Shown: positions 1 to 7,820, counted from the stretch's first letter. The stretch: 9,664 nt of DNA from Rhodopirellula sp. (GCA_003513555.1 DOPG01000267.1:1-9664), one strand, 5' to 3'. Program-made: numbers and translations. The notes: a model not told the origin generated them from the letters alone.

Positions 1-852
1 TCCAGCAACACTACCGACACGGTTGATATCGACCGCGAACAGTCACTCTGGGGCCAATGGGTCACTGCTGCACAAACATGCGACGCGGCGTTGCTCGTCG
101 CTCCTGAAAGCGACGGGATCCTCGCCAAAGCGGTTGCCATGTTGCGCGCCAGCGGTATCGATGTGATTGCGGGCAGCGGCGATTTCCTACGCACAGCAAG
201 CGATAAGCACCTGACCGCAAAAATACTGCACACTGCGGGCGTGTCCCACCCACCCTACATGACGCTGACAGACCGCCGCATGGAAGAGGAACTTCAACAC
301 TTCAAGAAATTTGTTGTTAAACCACGTGACGGATGCGGGACGCAGGAAATCAGAATCTACGACTCTTTGGAAAAAGCATCAGCCGACCTGACCGAAGATG
401 GGATTCTGCAGGCTTGGATACCGGGGCGTGCCATTTCCATCGCCCTGGTAGCTTCTGCGACTCAACATACGTTCTTGCCAGCAGTCTCGCAGGATTTGTC
501 TGGTTCCCATTGTGAGTACGGGGGTGGAGAGGGCCCACTGGATGACGATGCTCAACGTCGCGCCACAGCGTTGGCGTCTCGGGCCATCGTTGCAATGCCG
601 CCAACAGCTCGCGGCTTTGTTGGATTGGATCTACTCTTGGGAGAACGTCCGAGCGAGGACTGCGTGATCGAGATCAACCCTCGCCTGACCACTTCCTACG
701 TGGGGTTACGTCAGATGATTAACGGAAACCTTGCGGCGCGACTCTTTGACATGGAAACCGGCGCGGTCTCCTGCTGCACCGCGGCCAATTCGGTTCGCTG
801 GACTCCCGATGGAGAAATATGGATCAATGGCAAAGTGGTCGAGAGTGCATGA
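1..852 (+). CDS. ATP-grasp ligase, MfnD-like, of methanofuran/H4MPT-linked C1 metabolism (5' partial)
   Basis: The frame is open from the first base, so the gene begins upstream of the window; 283 codons are visible. It reads as an ATP-grasp ligase. The DGILAKA segment (around base 116) opens the pre-ATP-grasp part. VVKPRDGCGTQ (bases 313-345) is the nucleotide-binding lysine and glycine loop. LQAWIPGRAISIA is the central strand pair, and VIEINPRLTTSYVGLRQ (bases 667-717) carries the Glu/Asn metal ligands. The EINPRLTTS signature is typical of the archaeal tyramine-glutamate ligase MfnD and its bacterial relatives in H4MPT-dependent organisms. Family knowledge suggests ATP-dependent ligation of glutamate to tyramine, or to tyrosine in bacterial methylofuran, in the cytoplasm. 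The substrate is inferred. The TTG at 91 is internal and not a plausible start. The stop codon overlaps the next gene's start, which indicates translational coupling. The ATP-grasp fold is secure; MfnD function is moderately so. Confidence 0.85.
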   Translation, partial: SSNTTDTVDIDREQSLWGQWVTAAQTCDAALLVAPESDGILAKAVAMLRASGIDVIAGSGDFLRTASDKHLTAKILHTAGVSHPPYMTLTDRRMEEELQHFKKFVVKPRDGCGTQEIRIYDSLEKASADLTEDGILQAWIPGRAISIALVASATQHTFLPAVSQDLSGSHCEYGGGEGPLDDDAQRRATALASRAIVAMPPTARGFVGLDLLLGERPSEDCVIEINPRLTTSYVGLRQMINGNLAARLFDMETGAVSCCTAANSVRWTPDGEIWINGKVVESA

Positions 853-1868
853 AACCTGACATGCAAAAGCTAGTCCTTGGCATCGACATCGGCGGGGCCA
901 ACCTTAAGTATGCCAGTGCATGTGGCAGCGCCGCAGCACGTGAATTTGCCATGTGGTTGAAGCCCGAACAGCTTTCACAGAGCTTGCTTGAGGACATCCA
1001 AACACACTTTGTCGATCATGGAAACAGGCCGGATGAGTTGGCCGTTACCATGACCGGCGAATTAGCGGACTGCTTTCTCGACCGCAAAGTCGGTGTTGAA
1101 CACATCGTGCGACAGACCTGTCAGGCTGCCGAAACGCTTGCCATACCCAATGTACGATTTTATGGTGTCGACGGCCATTTTCACCAAGCAGATCCTGCCT
1201 GTGAAAATCCAGACCTGATCGCAGCAGCCAATTGGCACGCACTCGCCAATTTTGTGGGCCGTGAAATTGCATCCGACACGTTGTTGATAGACATCGGATC
1301 AACCACAACTGACATTATCCCAATCACTCAACAAAAAGTTGCCACCAACGCACTCACAGACTACGACCGCCTGTGTGACGGATCTCTTGTTTACATTGGT
1401 TGCAGACGAACTCCCGTGTGCGGTCTTGTCAGCTATCTCGAACATCAAGGCATCTCCACGCCGGTGATGAATGAACTGTTTGCAACCATTGACGATGCTT
1501 TGCTAATGCTCGGATATACCGACGAAGCAGTCGATGACTGCAGCAGTGCTGACGGCAAACCAAGATCACGATCGCTCGCAGCAAATCGACTTGCCAGAAT
1601 GATTGGCCTTGATCGCAGAACCATCAACACACGTCATGCTGAACTGTTAGCTCATCAGATCATTGCAGCAGCGCGTATAAAAATTGAACATGCCATCAAC
1701 CAGCATCACGAGCACCATTCGTGGGTGCTGAGCGGTCATGGTCAGGTCTTGATCTCGGTTCCCGATCGAAAATCGACGCTGCATTTGGCCGATCACCTCG
1801 GAACCGAAGTTGCACGATGCGCGCCTGCCTATGCAGTGGCACGACTCAGAGCCAACGAGAATCAGTGA
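849..1868 (+). CDS. Hydantoinase-fold H4MPT-linked C1 transfer pathway protein (MfnF-like)
   Basis: This 339-aa cytoplasmic protein of the hydantoinase A/oxoprolinase-like (actin/ASKHA) fold is annotated in bacteria as an H4MPT-linked C1 transfer pathway protein. Motifs in order are LGIDIGGANLKYA (about 10-22), VTMTGELAD (about 66-74), DIGSTTTDIIP (about 148-158, second phosphate loop), GSLVYIGCRRTPVCGL (about 178-193), ADGKPRSRS and WVLSGHG (about 292-298). The archaeal homologue MfnF joins the aminomethylfuran diphosphate to gamma-glutamyltyramine, and the same chemistry is inferred here. I chose the ATG at 849 because it overlaps the upstream TGA (ATGA). It also places the IDIGG motif 11 residues in, as in relatives; the ATG at 819 would add ten unrelated residues. 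The MfnE-like kinase that would supply its substrate lies 10 bp downstream, so the context supports the call. Confidence 0.88.
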   Translation: MKPDMQKLVLGIDIGGANLKYASACGSAAAREFAMWLKPEQLSQSLLEDIQTHFVDHGNRPDELAVTMTGELADCFLDRKVGVEHIVRQTCQAAETLAIPNVRFYGVDGHFHQADPACENPDLIAAANWHALANFVGREIASDTLLIDIGSTTTDIIPITQQKVATNALTDYDRLCDGSLVYIGCRRTPVCGLVSYLEHQGISTPVMNELFATIDDALLMLGYTDEAVDDCSSADGKPRSRSLAANRLARMIGLDRRTINTRHAELLAHQIIAAARIKIEHAINQHHEHHSWVLSGHGQVLISVPDRKSTLHLADHLGTEVARCAPAYAVARLRANENQ

Positions 1869-1878
1869 GAACTCGACG

Positions 1879-2472
1879 ATGCGGCGAATCATCAAGATCG
1901 GGGGAAGCATGTTGCTGCGAGATAATCTCGCTACTGCCGTCAACCATTGGCTGGACGCTCATCCCGCCGACCAGACGATGATCGTCATCGGGGGTGGCAA
2001 ATTAATTGATGCGGTGCGTGAACTCGATCAAAACCACAAAATGGCTTCCGAGCAAACCCACTGGATGTGCGTTGATTTATTGACAGCCACCGCAAGTTTT
2101 GCAGCAGACCTTTTTGGCTGGCCGTTGATCACGAACGAACAACAATGGAAGGAACTGGTTCAGGGGAGACAAAAATTCCCCAACTCACAGTCCCATGGAC
2201 GACAGCCCACGGTGATCACGCCCGCGGTGTTCTACAACAGAAGCACAACGGTCCCCGACATTCAAGTTCCCCATGACTGGCGAACCACGACCGATTCGAT
2301 CGCTGCTTTACTGGCACACCAGATCGATGCGGACGAATTGGTGTTACTTAAATCTTGCCCGATTGCCAAGCAAATGTCTCTTTCTCAGCTTGCAAAATCA
2401 GGGATTGTCGACGAGGCTTTTCCTGTAGTCGCGGGGAACCTCAAAAGCATACGGATTGAACAACTGGGCTGA
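1879..2472 (+). CDS. Amino-acid-kinase-fold protein, MfnE-like
   Basis: This 197-aa protein has the amino acid kinase (aspartate/glutamate/uridylate kinase) fold. It shows KIGGSML (6-12, ATP-phosphate-binding lysine and glycines), IVIGGGKLID (35-44, substrate loop), VPHDWRTTTDSIAALLA (130-146, the counterpart of the W-x-V-T-S-D-S-I-A motif) and LVLLKSC (154-160, nucleotide-site lysine). In archaea MfnE phosphorylates aminomethylfuran-methyl phosphate to the diphosphate, which MfnF uses. Adjacency to the MfnF-like gene supports the same role, but the substrate is inferred. The frame is open upstream to 1810, but that stretch lies inside the previous gene. The ATG at 1879 gives a protein that begins directly at the first strand and is preferred. 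No strong ribosome site is visible, only GTGAGAA just upstream. It ends 26 bp from a convergent gene. Confidence 0.85.
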   Translation: MRRIIKIGGSMLLRDNLATAVNHWLDAHPADQTMIVIGGGKLIDAVRELDQNHKMASEQTHWMCVDLLTATASFAADLFGWPLITNEQQWKELVQGRQKFPNSQSHGRQPTVITPAVFYNRSTTVPDIQVPHDWRTTTDSIAALLAHQIDADELVLLKSCPIAKQMSLSQLAKSGIVDEAFPVVAGNLKSIRIEQLG

Positions 2473-2498
2473 TACGTGACTCAAAATTACACGAATCG

Positions 2499-4370
2499 TT
2501 ACTCACTCGCTGCCGCTTCGGGCTCTGCCTCGACCGCTCGACGCCGTTTATCCAACAGTCGAGCCCTGAGCCGATTGCCATGCTCCTGTGGATCGCCGTC
2601 AGTTTTGTAAAGCTGAATGGCCTCATCAATTTTCCCACTCCGCTCCAAACTTCTGGCAAGGTTGTATCGTGCCGCAGCCACCCAGGGTGACAATACATCG
2701 CCTGTCAATTCGCGGCGCGAGATCAAATCCGAGTCAAGAACGCGTTTCGAGAACCAGGTTTGAGCTGTTTCGTACCTCTCGTCGTCATACTGAATCAAGC
2801 TGACCCAGTAGGTAGCAGCGTTCTTTCCCATTCGCATCAAGTCTTGGACGTAACGTAGCTGCATCTCATATTGATTCTGATCCATCCCCAGTTCACGGCG
2901 CACTCCATAAGCCTTTTGCAAGTCCACATCGATACCGAGGTCTTCAATTTCAAATTCGGGCGCACGCTGTTGCAAGTAAAGCACTCTTGCACCCTCAGCA
3001 TCTTCCTCGTCATCTTTATCGAACTGCCCATGCAAATGCCGCCAGCGCGCCAAGGCTAATAATTTCGCATTGTCGCTCATGCCATCCAGGATGGCCCACG
3101 ACGCTTGTGACCAGAACGTCAAAAGCGGATCACGCATTGCAGCAGCCTTCAATTCAGCAGCATAAACCTCCGCGAGCAAAGGGACATCCCAAAGGCGGAC
3201 GCCTGCGATTCCAGGCACTGCATCGATTTCGGTTGCTAACGCATCTACATCAACGAAGGTTTTCATCCGACGATTGCCCGTCAAACCCGACTCAAGCTGC
3301 TTCATACGAAGACTGACCGCTTCGGGTGTCACGTTCAACAGAGCAATTGATTGCTGCACATCAGAATTTGCAACCGGGTAGTCGAAATAGGAAACTACGT
3401 TCAAACGCCGCAAGACTGATGCATCCGACCGTGCCTGACTCAGCGTCGCGATTCCAACTTGCCCCGGTCCCGGTACGTAACACCCAAGTTCGGGCTCAAA
3501 CAAGTAAACTTCGTTGCCAATCAGAACACCAACGCTCCACACTGCGAGCGTTCCATCCTGTTCAGACTGAGTCGCCAAAACAAACGCTGGAATGGATGCC
3601 TGCCGGCAAAGTTGTGTGAAGACGCCTGCACGCTGCTGCGAATCGCCGAGCCCCCGCCAGACCGTTTCGTAATCAGTTTGTCGGTATCCTGGCCCCTGAA
3701 ATTTCATCCCCAGCGAAAACTCAGGGATCGACATTCCGCCGGGGAAAGGCGGATGGGGCAGCAAGCTTGTCTCGGGCTGCAACGGTTCATATCCTACGTT
3801 TCTGACCGTCCAATCGAACAGCCGCACTGCCGTCCTTAATTTTACAACTTCCTCTTCGGGAAGCTGAGACTCGATCTCATTCAACCAGTCTGTAAGCATT
3901 GGGTCTTCGCCCGATTCACGGTCCACCCACTCAGAGATTTGCCGAAACAGATAGCAATCCCTCAAGTAATCGGTGTCGGAGCCAACGAAAGATGCTTGCT
4001 CGGTCATTTCCCGAGCCTGCTGCTCAGGGATTACCGCACTGATCGTTTTGAGTAGGGGTGTGGCTTTGTCGCGATCGAATTCCTTGCCTTCGCCCCACCG
4101 GTTCAGATGGTAGACCAACTCGCGCTGGGCTTCCTGTGGGTTCAACTCAACCAGTCTCGACAACAGACTGTGAACCTCACCAAGATGATCGACAGTGGTG
4201 TCGGCTTGGATTCGAGCCTGCCGCTGCCGCTCAATCGCCTTGACCTTGGCTGAGTTATCGCTACAGCCAACCGCTAGTATCACAGCGAGAATGAGTCCCA
4301 GTAGTGATAAGTTTCTGGATAGCATGACGAGTCTGCTTGCGTACATCGCTGGATTCATGAATTTCCGCAT
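2499..4370 (-). CDS. Large lipoprotein with degenerate transglutaminase-like segment and C-terminal TPR-like helices
   Basis: This 623-aa protein has a lipoprotein signal: hydrophobic LSLLGLILAVILAVGC with lipobox LAVGC and lipidated Cys36. ATGs at residues 1, 5, 9 and 16 are possible starts; Met16 (base 4325) would give a classic 20-residue signal peptide. Residues about 180-300 resemble a transglutaminase-like core: RLFDWTVRNV, then RAGVFTQLCRQASIPAFVLA, then LAVWSVGVLIG..VYLFEPELG. The expected catalytic Cys position after AGV is Phe251, and the His and Asp positions also appear replaced, so enzyme activity is doubtful. Residues about 520-590 look like TPR helices (ERYETAQTWFSKRV; ARYNLARSLERSGKIDEAIQLYK). 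The tail is acidic and Ala/Glu-rich. It probably acts as a periplasmic, membrane-tethered scaffold. It is read on the same strand as kdsA, 136 bp away. I know no gene name for it. The coding call is firm and the domain calls are tentative. Confidence 0.85.
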   Translation of the reverse strand: MRKFMNPAMYASRLVMLSRNLSLLGLILAVILAVGCSDNSAKVKAIERQRQARIQADTTVDHLGEVHSLLSRLVELNPQEAQRELVYHLNRWGEGKEFDRDKATPLLKTISAVIPEQQAREMTEQASFVGSDTDYLRDCYLFRQISEWVDRESGEDPMLTDWLNEIESQLPEEEVVKLRTAVRLFDWTVRNVGYEPLQPETSLLPHPPFPGGMSIPEFSLGMKFQGPGYRQTDYETVWRGLGDSQQRAGVFTQLCRQASIPAFVLATQSEQDGTLAVWSVGVLIGNEVYLFEPELGCYVPGPGQVGIATLSQARSDASVLRRLNVVSYFDYPVANSDVQQSIALLNVTPEAVSLRMKQLESGLTGNRRMKTFVDVDALATEIDAVPGIAGVRLWDVPLLAEVYAAELKAAAMRDPLLTFWSQASWAILDGMSDNAKLLALARWRHLHGQFDKDDEEDAEGARVLYLQQRAPEFEIEDLGIDVDLQKAYGVRRELGMDQNQYEMQLRYVQDLMRMGKNAATYWVSLIQYDDERYETAQTWFSKRVLDSDLISRRELTGDVLSPWVAAARYNLARSLERSGKIDEAIQLYKTDGDPQEHGNRLRARLLDKRRRAVEAEPEAAASE

Positions 4371-4506
4371 TGTTCAATTTTACTTCGGTTCAACATGGCC
4401 ATAACCAGGGGTTCACCGTGGGCGAGATGGAATCTGCCACGGAAGAACGTCAGTGGCGTGTCTCCGGTAGTACTTAAGGGTGGTGAGATCAACGTCCGCC
4501 GAACAA

Positions 4507-5340
4507 TCAGGCCTCTGTTGTCAGCGACTCTGCAACCTCACGCAGCGTCAGCAGACGTGCGATCGTCGCCTCAAATGCATCCAGCGGAATCATGTTCGGA
4601 CCATCGCTTGGTGACGTCTCCGGGTCGGGGTGTGTCTCAAAAAAGAGTGCGTCGGTACCGATTGCTACGGCTGCGCGGGCCAATGGTTCGACCATTTCCC
4701 GGTTTCCACCGGTCGCCCCCCCCAGTCCGCCAGGCCGTTGCACGCTATGGGTGGCATCAAACACGACAGGAACGCCTAAATTTCGCATCAGGACCAGCGA
4801 CTGCATGTCATTGACTAGCCGTCCATAGCCAAAGAACGTTCCCCGCTCGCACAACATGACACCGCCGTCGCCACTGCCTTGCACCTTGTCAACAACGTAT
4901 TGCATGTCCTCAGGCGACATGAATTGCCCCTTTTTGACATTCACAGGCTTGCCTGTTCCAGCTGCTGCAACCAGCAGATCCGTTTGACGAGCCAAGAAAG
5001 CCGGGATCTGCAGCAGATCACAAACCTGAGCGACCGCTTCTGCCTGCTCAGGCAGGTGCAGATCGGTGGTTGTGGGCAACCCAATCTTGCTGCCGATTGC
5101 TTCCATCATTTTGAGGCCTTCCTCCAGCCCCGGACCTCGCTCCGCATTCAAACTTGTTCGATTCGCTTTGTCGAATGAGGCTTTGAAGATCACGTTGACA
5201 TCAGAGCGGTCGTTAAGTCGGGCCAACGGCTCAGCAATTTGCAAACCAAGATCCACCGACTGCAACACACACGGCCCCGCGATCAACAACAGCGGTTGCC
5301 CCGGACCACATGAATAACTGCCAACAGTCACACTGTTCAT
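4507..5340 (-). CDS. kdsA: 3-deoxy-8-phosphooctulonate synthase (Kdo-8-P synthase), metal-dependent type
   Basis: KdsA condenses phosphoenolpyruvate with arabinose 5-phosphate to Kdo-8-phosphate, the first committed step of Kdo synthesis for lipopolysaccharide, in the cytoplasm. The 277-aa length is normal. Diagnostic motifs are LLIAGPCVLQS (18-28), FKASFDKANRTS (52-63), RGPGLEEGLK (68-77), TTDLHLPEQA (91-100), IPAFLARQTDLL (112-123), NVKKGQF (134-140), FDATHSVQRPGGLGG (194-208) and FFETHPDPETSPSDGPN (233-249). Cys24 in AGPC, His198, Glu235 and Asp246 match the four metal ligands of the Aquifex-type enzyme. The metal-free E. coli type has Asn in place of the Cys. The ATG at 5340 gives a short leader before the first strand; no strong ribosome site is visible. 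Large gaps on both sides suggest its own promoter, and no other Kdo gene is in the window. Identification is secure. Confidence 0.97.
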   Translation of the reverse strand: MNSVTVGSYSCGPGQPLLLIAGPCVLQSVDLGLQIAEPLARLNDRSDVNVIFKASFDKANRTSLNAERGPGLEEGLKMMEAIGSKIGLPTTTDLHLPEQAEAVAQVCDLLQIPAFLARQTDLLVAAAGTGKPVNVKKGQFMSPEDMQYVVDKVQGSGDGGVMLCERGTFFGYGRLVNDMQSLVLMRNLGVPVVFDATHSVQRPGGLGGATGGNREMVEPLARAAVAIGTDALFFETHPDPETSPSDGPNMIPLDAFEATIARLLTLREVAESLTTEA

Positions 5341-5611
5341 AAAGATGTCGCCAAGATTGATTGGTAAATCGGATCAAGCATCAGAATCCAAAGTTTCGGC
5401 TAAGCTGACGTCTGCGGCAAGCCGTCTGCCATCTGGGAAACCGACCACTACTTTTTTGCACCGAATTCATGACACTGCGTGCATCTCATTCATCACAGCA
5501 ATATACGCCAGCCAACCCAACGATGCATTCCCAACGACGCAACCATGTCCCACTCTTATCCCGCTGCCCTCACGAACCTTCGGATCAGGCCAACGCGAAC
5601 CGCGAACATGA

Positions 5612-6598
5612 CTAGCCTGCCTCATTCGGAATCAACAATGGCACAGCGGCGGGCAACGTGGTGATTTCTAGCGGCAAGTAGCCGCCAAAGTCACCATCCA
5701 GCTGATACGCGACCGGCTTACCTGCTTCGACTCGAATACTCCTGCCACGAAGACGCATCACATCCTCCGCCTCCAAATGCCGTCCTGTCCAAATGCCTGC
5801 CACATAACGCAAACCGCTGACAATGGAGCCACGTTCGAAAACAATGACATCCAAAAGACCATCATCCCCCAAAGCATTCGGCTCGATTTCAAGCCCACCA
5901 CCGTACTTGGGCAAGTTAAAACTCATCACCCAACAGCACTTACCTCTATCCCTCCCGTCGACCACCAAACTGAGCTTCGGAAACCGATAACGCAACAGGG
6001 CGTTGAAGATAGGCACAAAATAGCTGAAGCGATTGATATGTCCCTGACGTCGCTCGTGCATTTCACGAACTACCTCCGCATCAAATCCACATGTTGCCAT
6101 GACTAGAAACGGTTTTCCATTTGCTGACCCCGCGTCCAGCTTGAACAGTTGCCCATGGCGAATCGTCTTGAGGACTTTGGCAGCGTCCGCCGCCTGCCCG
6201 AAATGCCTGGCGAGCAGATTCTCTGTCCCCAGCGGCATTGGCAACACCATCACTTGGCAAGACTCACGTTGGCTCTCTGTCCGCAACGTAGAATCAATTT
6301 CAGACAAGGGCAGATCGTTTTCATTGCTATTTTCATCGCTCAAAAACAGAGTCGCACAGGCCAAGGAAAGAGTGCCGTCACCACCCGCGGCAACCACGAT
6401 TGTCTGAATGCCAGTTGCTTTCCCTTCAGACACCAACTGCCGAAGCTGATCAACTTGGTGAACGATCCTTACCTCAACCCCTAATTCACACAGCAACCCT
6501 TCAAGTCGTGGAACCTGCTCCCGACCAACGCCACTCCCAGCCTTGGGGCTGGTGAAGATCAAGATTCGAGCCGAATCTGGCTGCTTAAGACGGTCCAT
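5612..6598 (-). CDS. Diacylglycerol kinase-like lipid kinase (DAGK catalytic family)
   Basis: This protein of about 328 aa phosphorylates a lipid hydroxyl (diacylglycerol- or YegS-type) using ATP; the exact substrate cannot be read from sequence. It shows LIFTSPKAGSG (about 13-23), VVAAGGDGTLSLA (about 68-80, the DAGK GGDGT nucleotide loop), MPLGTENLLARHFG (about 121-134, the counterpart of PxGTxND), GFDAEVV (about 171-177), the GGGLEIEPNA..DDGLLDV metal-site region (about 233-251) and QLDGDFGG (about 299-306, the DGE-like catalytic motif). A polar insert follows the GGDGT helix. There is no signal peptide, so it is cytoplasmic or membrane-peripheral. The frame is open to an ATG at 6664 that would add 22 poorly conserved residues. 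I prefer the ATG at 6598 because the first strand then starts about 11 residues in. It diverges from the FliL-like gene. Confidence 0.9.
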   Translation of the reverse strand: MDRLKQPDSARILIFTSPKAGSGVGREQVPRLEGLLCELGVEVRIVHQVDQLRQLVSEGKATGIQTIVVAAGGDGTLSLACATLFLSDENSNENDLPLSEIDSTLRTESQRESCQVMVLPMPLGTENLLARHFGQAADAAKVLKTIRHGQLFKLDAGSANGKPFLVMATCGFDAEVVREMHERRQGHINRFSYFVPIFNALLRYRFPKLSLVVDGRDRGKCCWVMSFNLPKYGGGLEIEPNALGDDGLLDVIVFERGSIVSGLRYVAGIWTGRHLEAEDVMRLRGRSIRVEAGKPVAYQLDGDFGGYLPLEITTLPAAVPLLIPNEAG

Positions 6599-6730
6599 CG
6601 TTCGATTTTCCCGTTGGTGAAATAAAAGTTGATTGGAGTATCGCTCGAGTTTCAACCCGTTCATTCAGAACGATACAACGCTTCCCCCCAAGAGCCTTCC
6701 GGGGCCACAACGATACCCAAATCTTCAATT

Positions 6731-6797
6731 TCGAGTGCAGCCTCTCCATTTTGACGCTGAAATTTTAGCATTGTTACCAGCACTATTTTGCACTCGA
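6731..6797. repeat. 9-bp inverted repeat TCGAGTGCA / TGCACTCGA
   Basis: TCGAGTGCA at 6731-6739 and its exact reverse complement at 6789-6797 are separated by 49 bases in a divergent promoter region. The arms could be paired binding sites for a regulator or the base of a large hairpin. The repeat is seen directly; the function is not known. Confidence 0.4.
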
Positions 6798-6830
6798 TAC
6801 CAGGGAATCAGCCGCACAACCCAAAATCGT

Positions 6831-6852
6831 ACCCTAGGCTTCTTCATAGGGT
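6831..6852. repeat. Hairpin ACCCTA / TAGGGT with 10-nt loop
   Basis: ACCCTA (6831-6836) pairs perfectly with TAGGGT (6847-6852) around a GGCTTCTTCA loop. There is no T-tract on either side, so it does not look like an intrinsic terminator. It could be an operator or a 5' leader hairpin. Confidence 0.3.
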
Positions 6853-6965
6853 CGGAGCTGTTCTGACTTGAAATCCGTCTAATCGTTGCAATCGGTACGA
6901 ATTGGCATGTCCACCACGGGATCACCTGCTCGTCCGTTCCTCCCGTCATATCCGAGACTGCTGTT

Positions 6966-7439
6966 GTGAATCTAATTCGTCGCTACTGGGGCGCATGCCT
7001 GATCGTCATGATGGTCATCGTTCACGCAGCGGTGATCGGGTACGTGCGAAGCCGAGTTTCCCGACTCAGCAACCTAGACACCACAGTTATCGAACTGGGA
7101 AGCTACCGATTCCAACCCGTGAACGATTTATCCAAGGTTTATCATTTCAAGTTGCATGCCGTGATTGATCCCACCAAACTGCGTCGGGGCGAAGAACGGC
7201 TTCACATGATGCGTTTGCAGATTCGCGAGACCACGGAACAAACACTCCGACAGGTAGACCCAAAGTGGCTCGAAGACCCAACCCAGAATCAAATTCGCGA
7301 TCGATTGATGAGCATTGTTCACAACCATCTTGAAGAACCTCTGGTTCAACGCATGCTGATCACAGACTGGCTTGAACTGCCTGTCCAAAGCGTTGACCTG
7401 AAATTCGATACGCCAGGGAAAAAAATCGCGTTGCAGTAG
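6966..7439 (+). CDS. Small membrane-anchored FliL-like protein
   Basis: This 157-aa protein has one N-terminal transmembrane helix (about 7-27, YWGACLIVMMVIVHAAVIGYV minus flanks) followed by an extracytoplasmic domain of about 125 residues. The domain order resembles FliL, the flagellar basal-body stator-associated protein. There is a first strand (VIELGSYRFQP), a second (VYHFKLHAVIDP), a long helix (LHMMRLQIRETTEQTLRQV), a helix IRDRLMSIVHNHL, and a closing ITDWLELPVQ that mirrors the FliL ending F-T-D-F-V-V-Q. The GTG at 6966 is the only plausible start between the in-frame stop at 6864 and the membrane helix. No flagellar gene is adjacent, so it may be an isolated paralogue with another role. 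The family assignment is by pattern only and is moderately sure; the coding call is good. Confidence 0.72.
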   Translation: MNLIRRYWGACLIVMMVIVHAAVIGYVRSRVSRLSNLDTTVIELGSYRFQPVNDLSKVYHFKLHAVIDPTKLRRGEERLHMMRLQIRETTEQTLRQVDPKWLEDPTQNQIRDRLMSIVHNHLEEPLVQRMLITDWLELPVQSVDLKFDTPGKKIALQ

Positions 7440-7522
7440 GTGCCTGCAGCGTAGCTATCACCCAAAAGCTGGTTGAATCGTTCACACGTCATGCACAAAC
7501 TTTGCATCAGACCTGCCTGAAT

Positions 7523-7569
7523 GATAGGCAATACCGATTTCCAATCTTACAGAACGTTGCCTGCCTATC
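7523..7569. repeat. 8-bp inverted repeat GATAGGCA / TGCCTATC
   Basis: GATAGGCA at 7523-7530 and its exact reverse complement at 7562-7569 flank a 31-nt loop. The right arm overlaps one of the TGCCTG-rich segments. It could form a hairpin in an RNA or be a pair of protein sites; no function is assigned. Confidence 0.3.
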
Positions 7570-7620
7570 CTCATAGCAAAGTGCCTGTCAGTATCATCCT
7601 GATTGATTTGCACTGGATTC

Positions 7621-7652
7621 ACCTGACTGACAAATTGCCGATCAAGTCAGGT
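7621..7652. repeat. Hairpin ACCTGACT / AGTCAGGT with 16-nt loop
   Basis: ACCTGACT (7621-7628) pairs perfectly with AGTCAGGT (7645-7652). It is followed by TTCTAAATT rather than a T-run, so a terminator is unlikely. It is the strongest simple stem in this intergenic stretch and could be a leader structure, a small RNA element or an operator. Confidence 0.35.
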
Positions 7653-7820
7653 TTCTAAATTCCGGTGACCAATTTGCCACGTCTCGCGGCTACCAGCACG
7701 CTGCCTGTCAAGCATCCTTTTGCCGAATCGTCGACGCAAAGAGTGCTATCACTTTCCCGCCCTCGACAGCAGCCTGACAGGACAACTGCAAATGCGAGCG
7801 TCACCGGTGTGACACGCACT

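Larger units (their letters stand above)
6599..6965. promoter_or_regulatory. Divergent intergenic region between the lipid kinase and FliL-like genes
   Basis: No convincing gene lies here. The open frames at 6633-6866 (+) and 6725-6949 (-) have no recognisable domains or start signals. The stretch should contain promoters for both flanking genes, but I cannot place a clear -35/-10 pair. It holds two exact inverted repeats, listed separately. If the kinase starts at 6664 instead, the region shrinks to 6665-6965. Confidence 0.5.

Noticed and set aside
2987..3839. Several plus-strand open frames of 97-126 aa inside the lipoprotein gene
   Set aside because: All are antisense to a long continuous minus-strand gene with a signal peptide. 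The translated sequences are Arg/Pro/Gln-rich and without motifs.
4436..4457. GCCAC/GTGGC hairpin downstream of kdsA as a terminator
   Set aside because: It is only a 5-bp stem with a 12-nt loop and no T-tract in the reading direction of kdsA.
4395..4814. 139-aa plus-strand open frame over the end of kdsA
   Set aside because: It is antisense to the well-conserved kdsA coding sequence, has no domain pattern, and arises from codon shadowing.
5594..5607. Tandem CGCGAAC CGCGAAC repeat
   Set aside because: It is only two 7-bp units, with no further copies and no evident function.
5345..5664. Plus-strand open frames between kdsA and the lipid kinase
   Set aside because: The translation is low-complexity with no domain or ribosome site, and it partly overlaps the kinase end. 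The 271-bp gap is more likely promoter/3' sequence.
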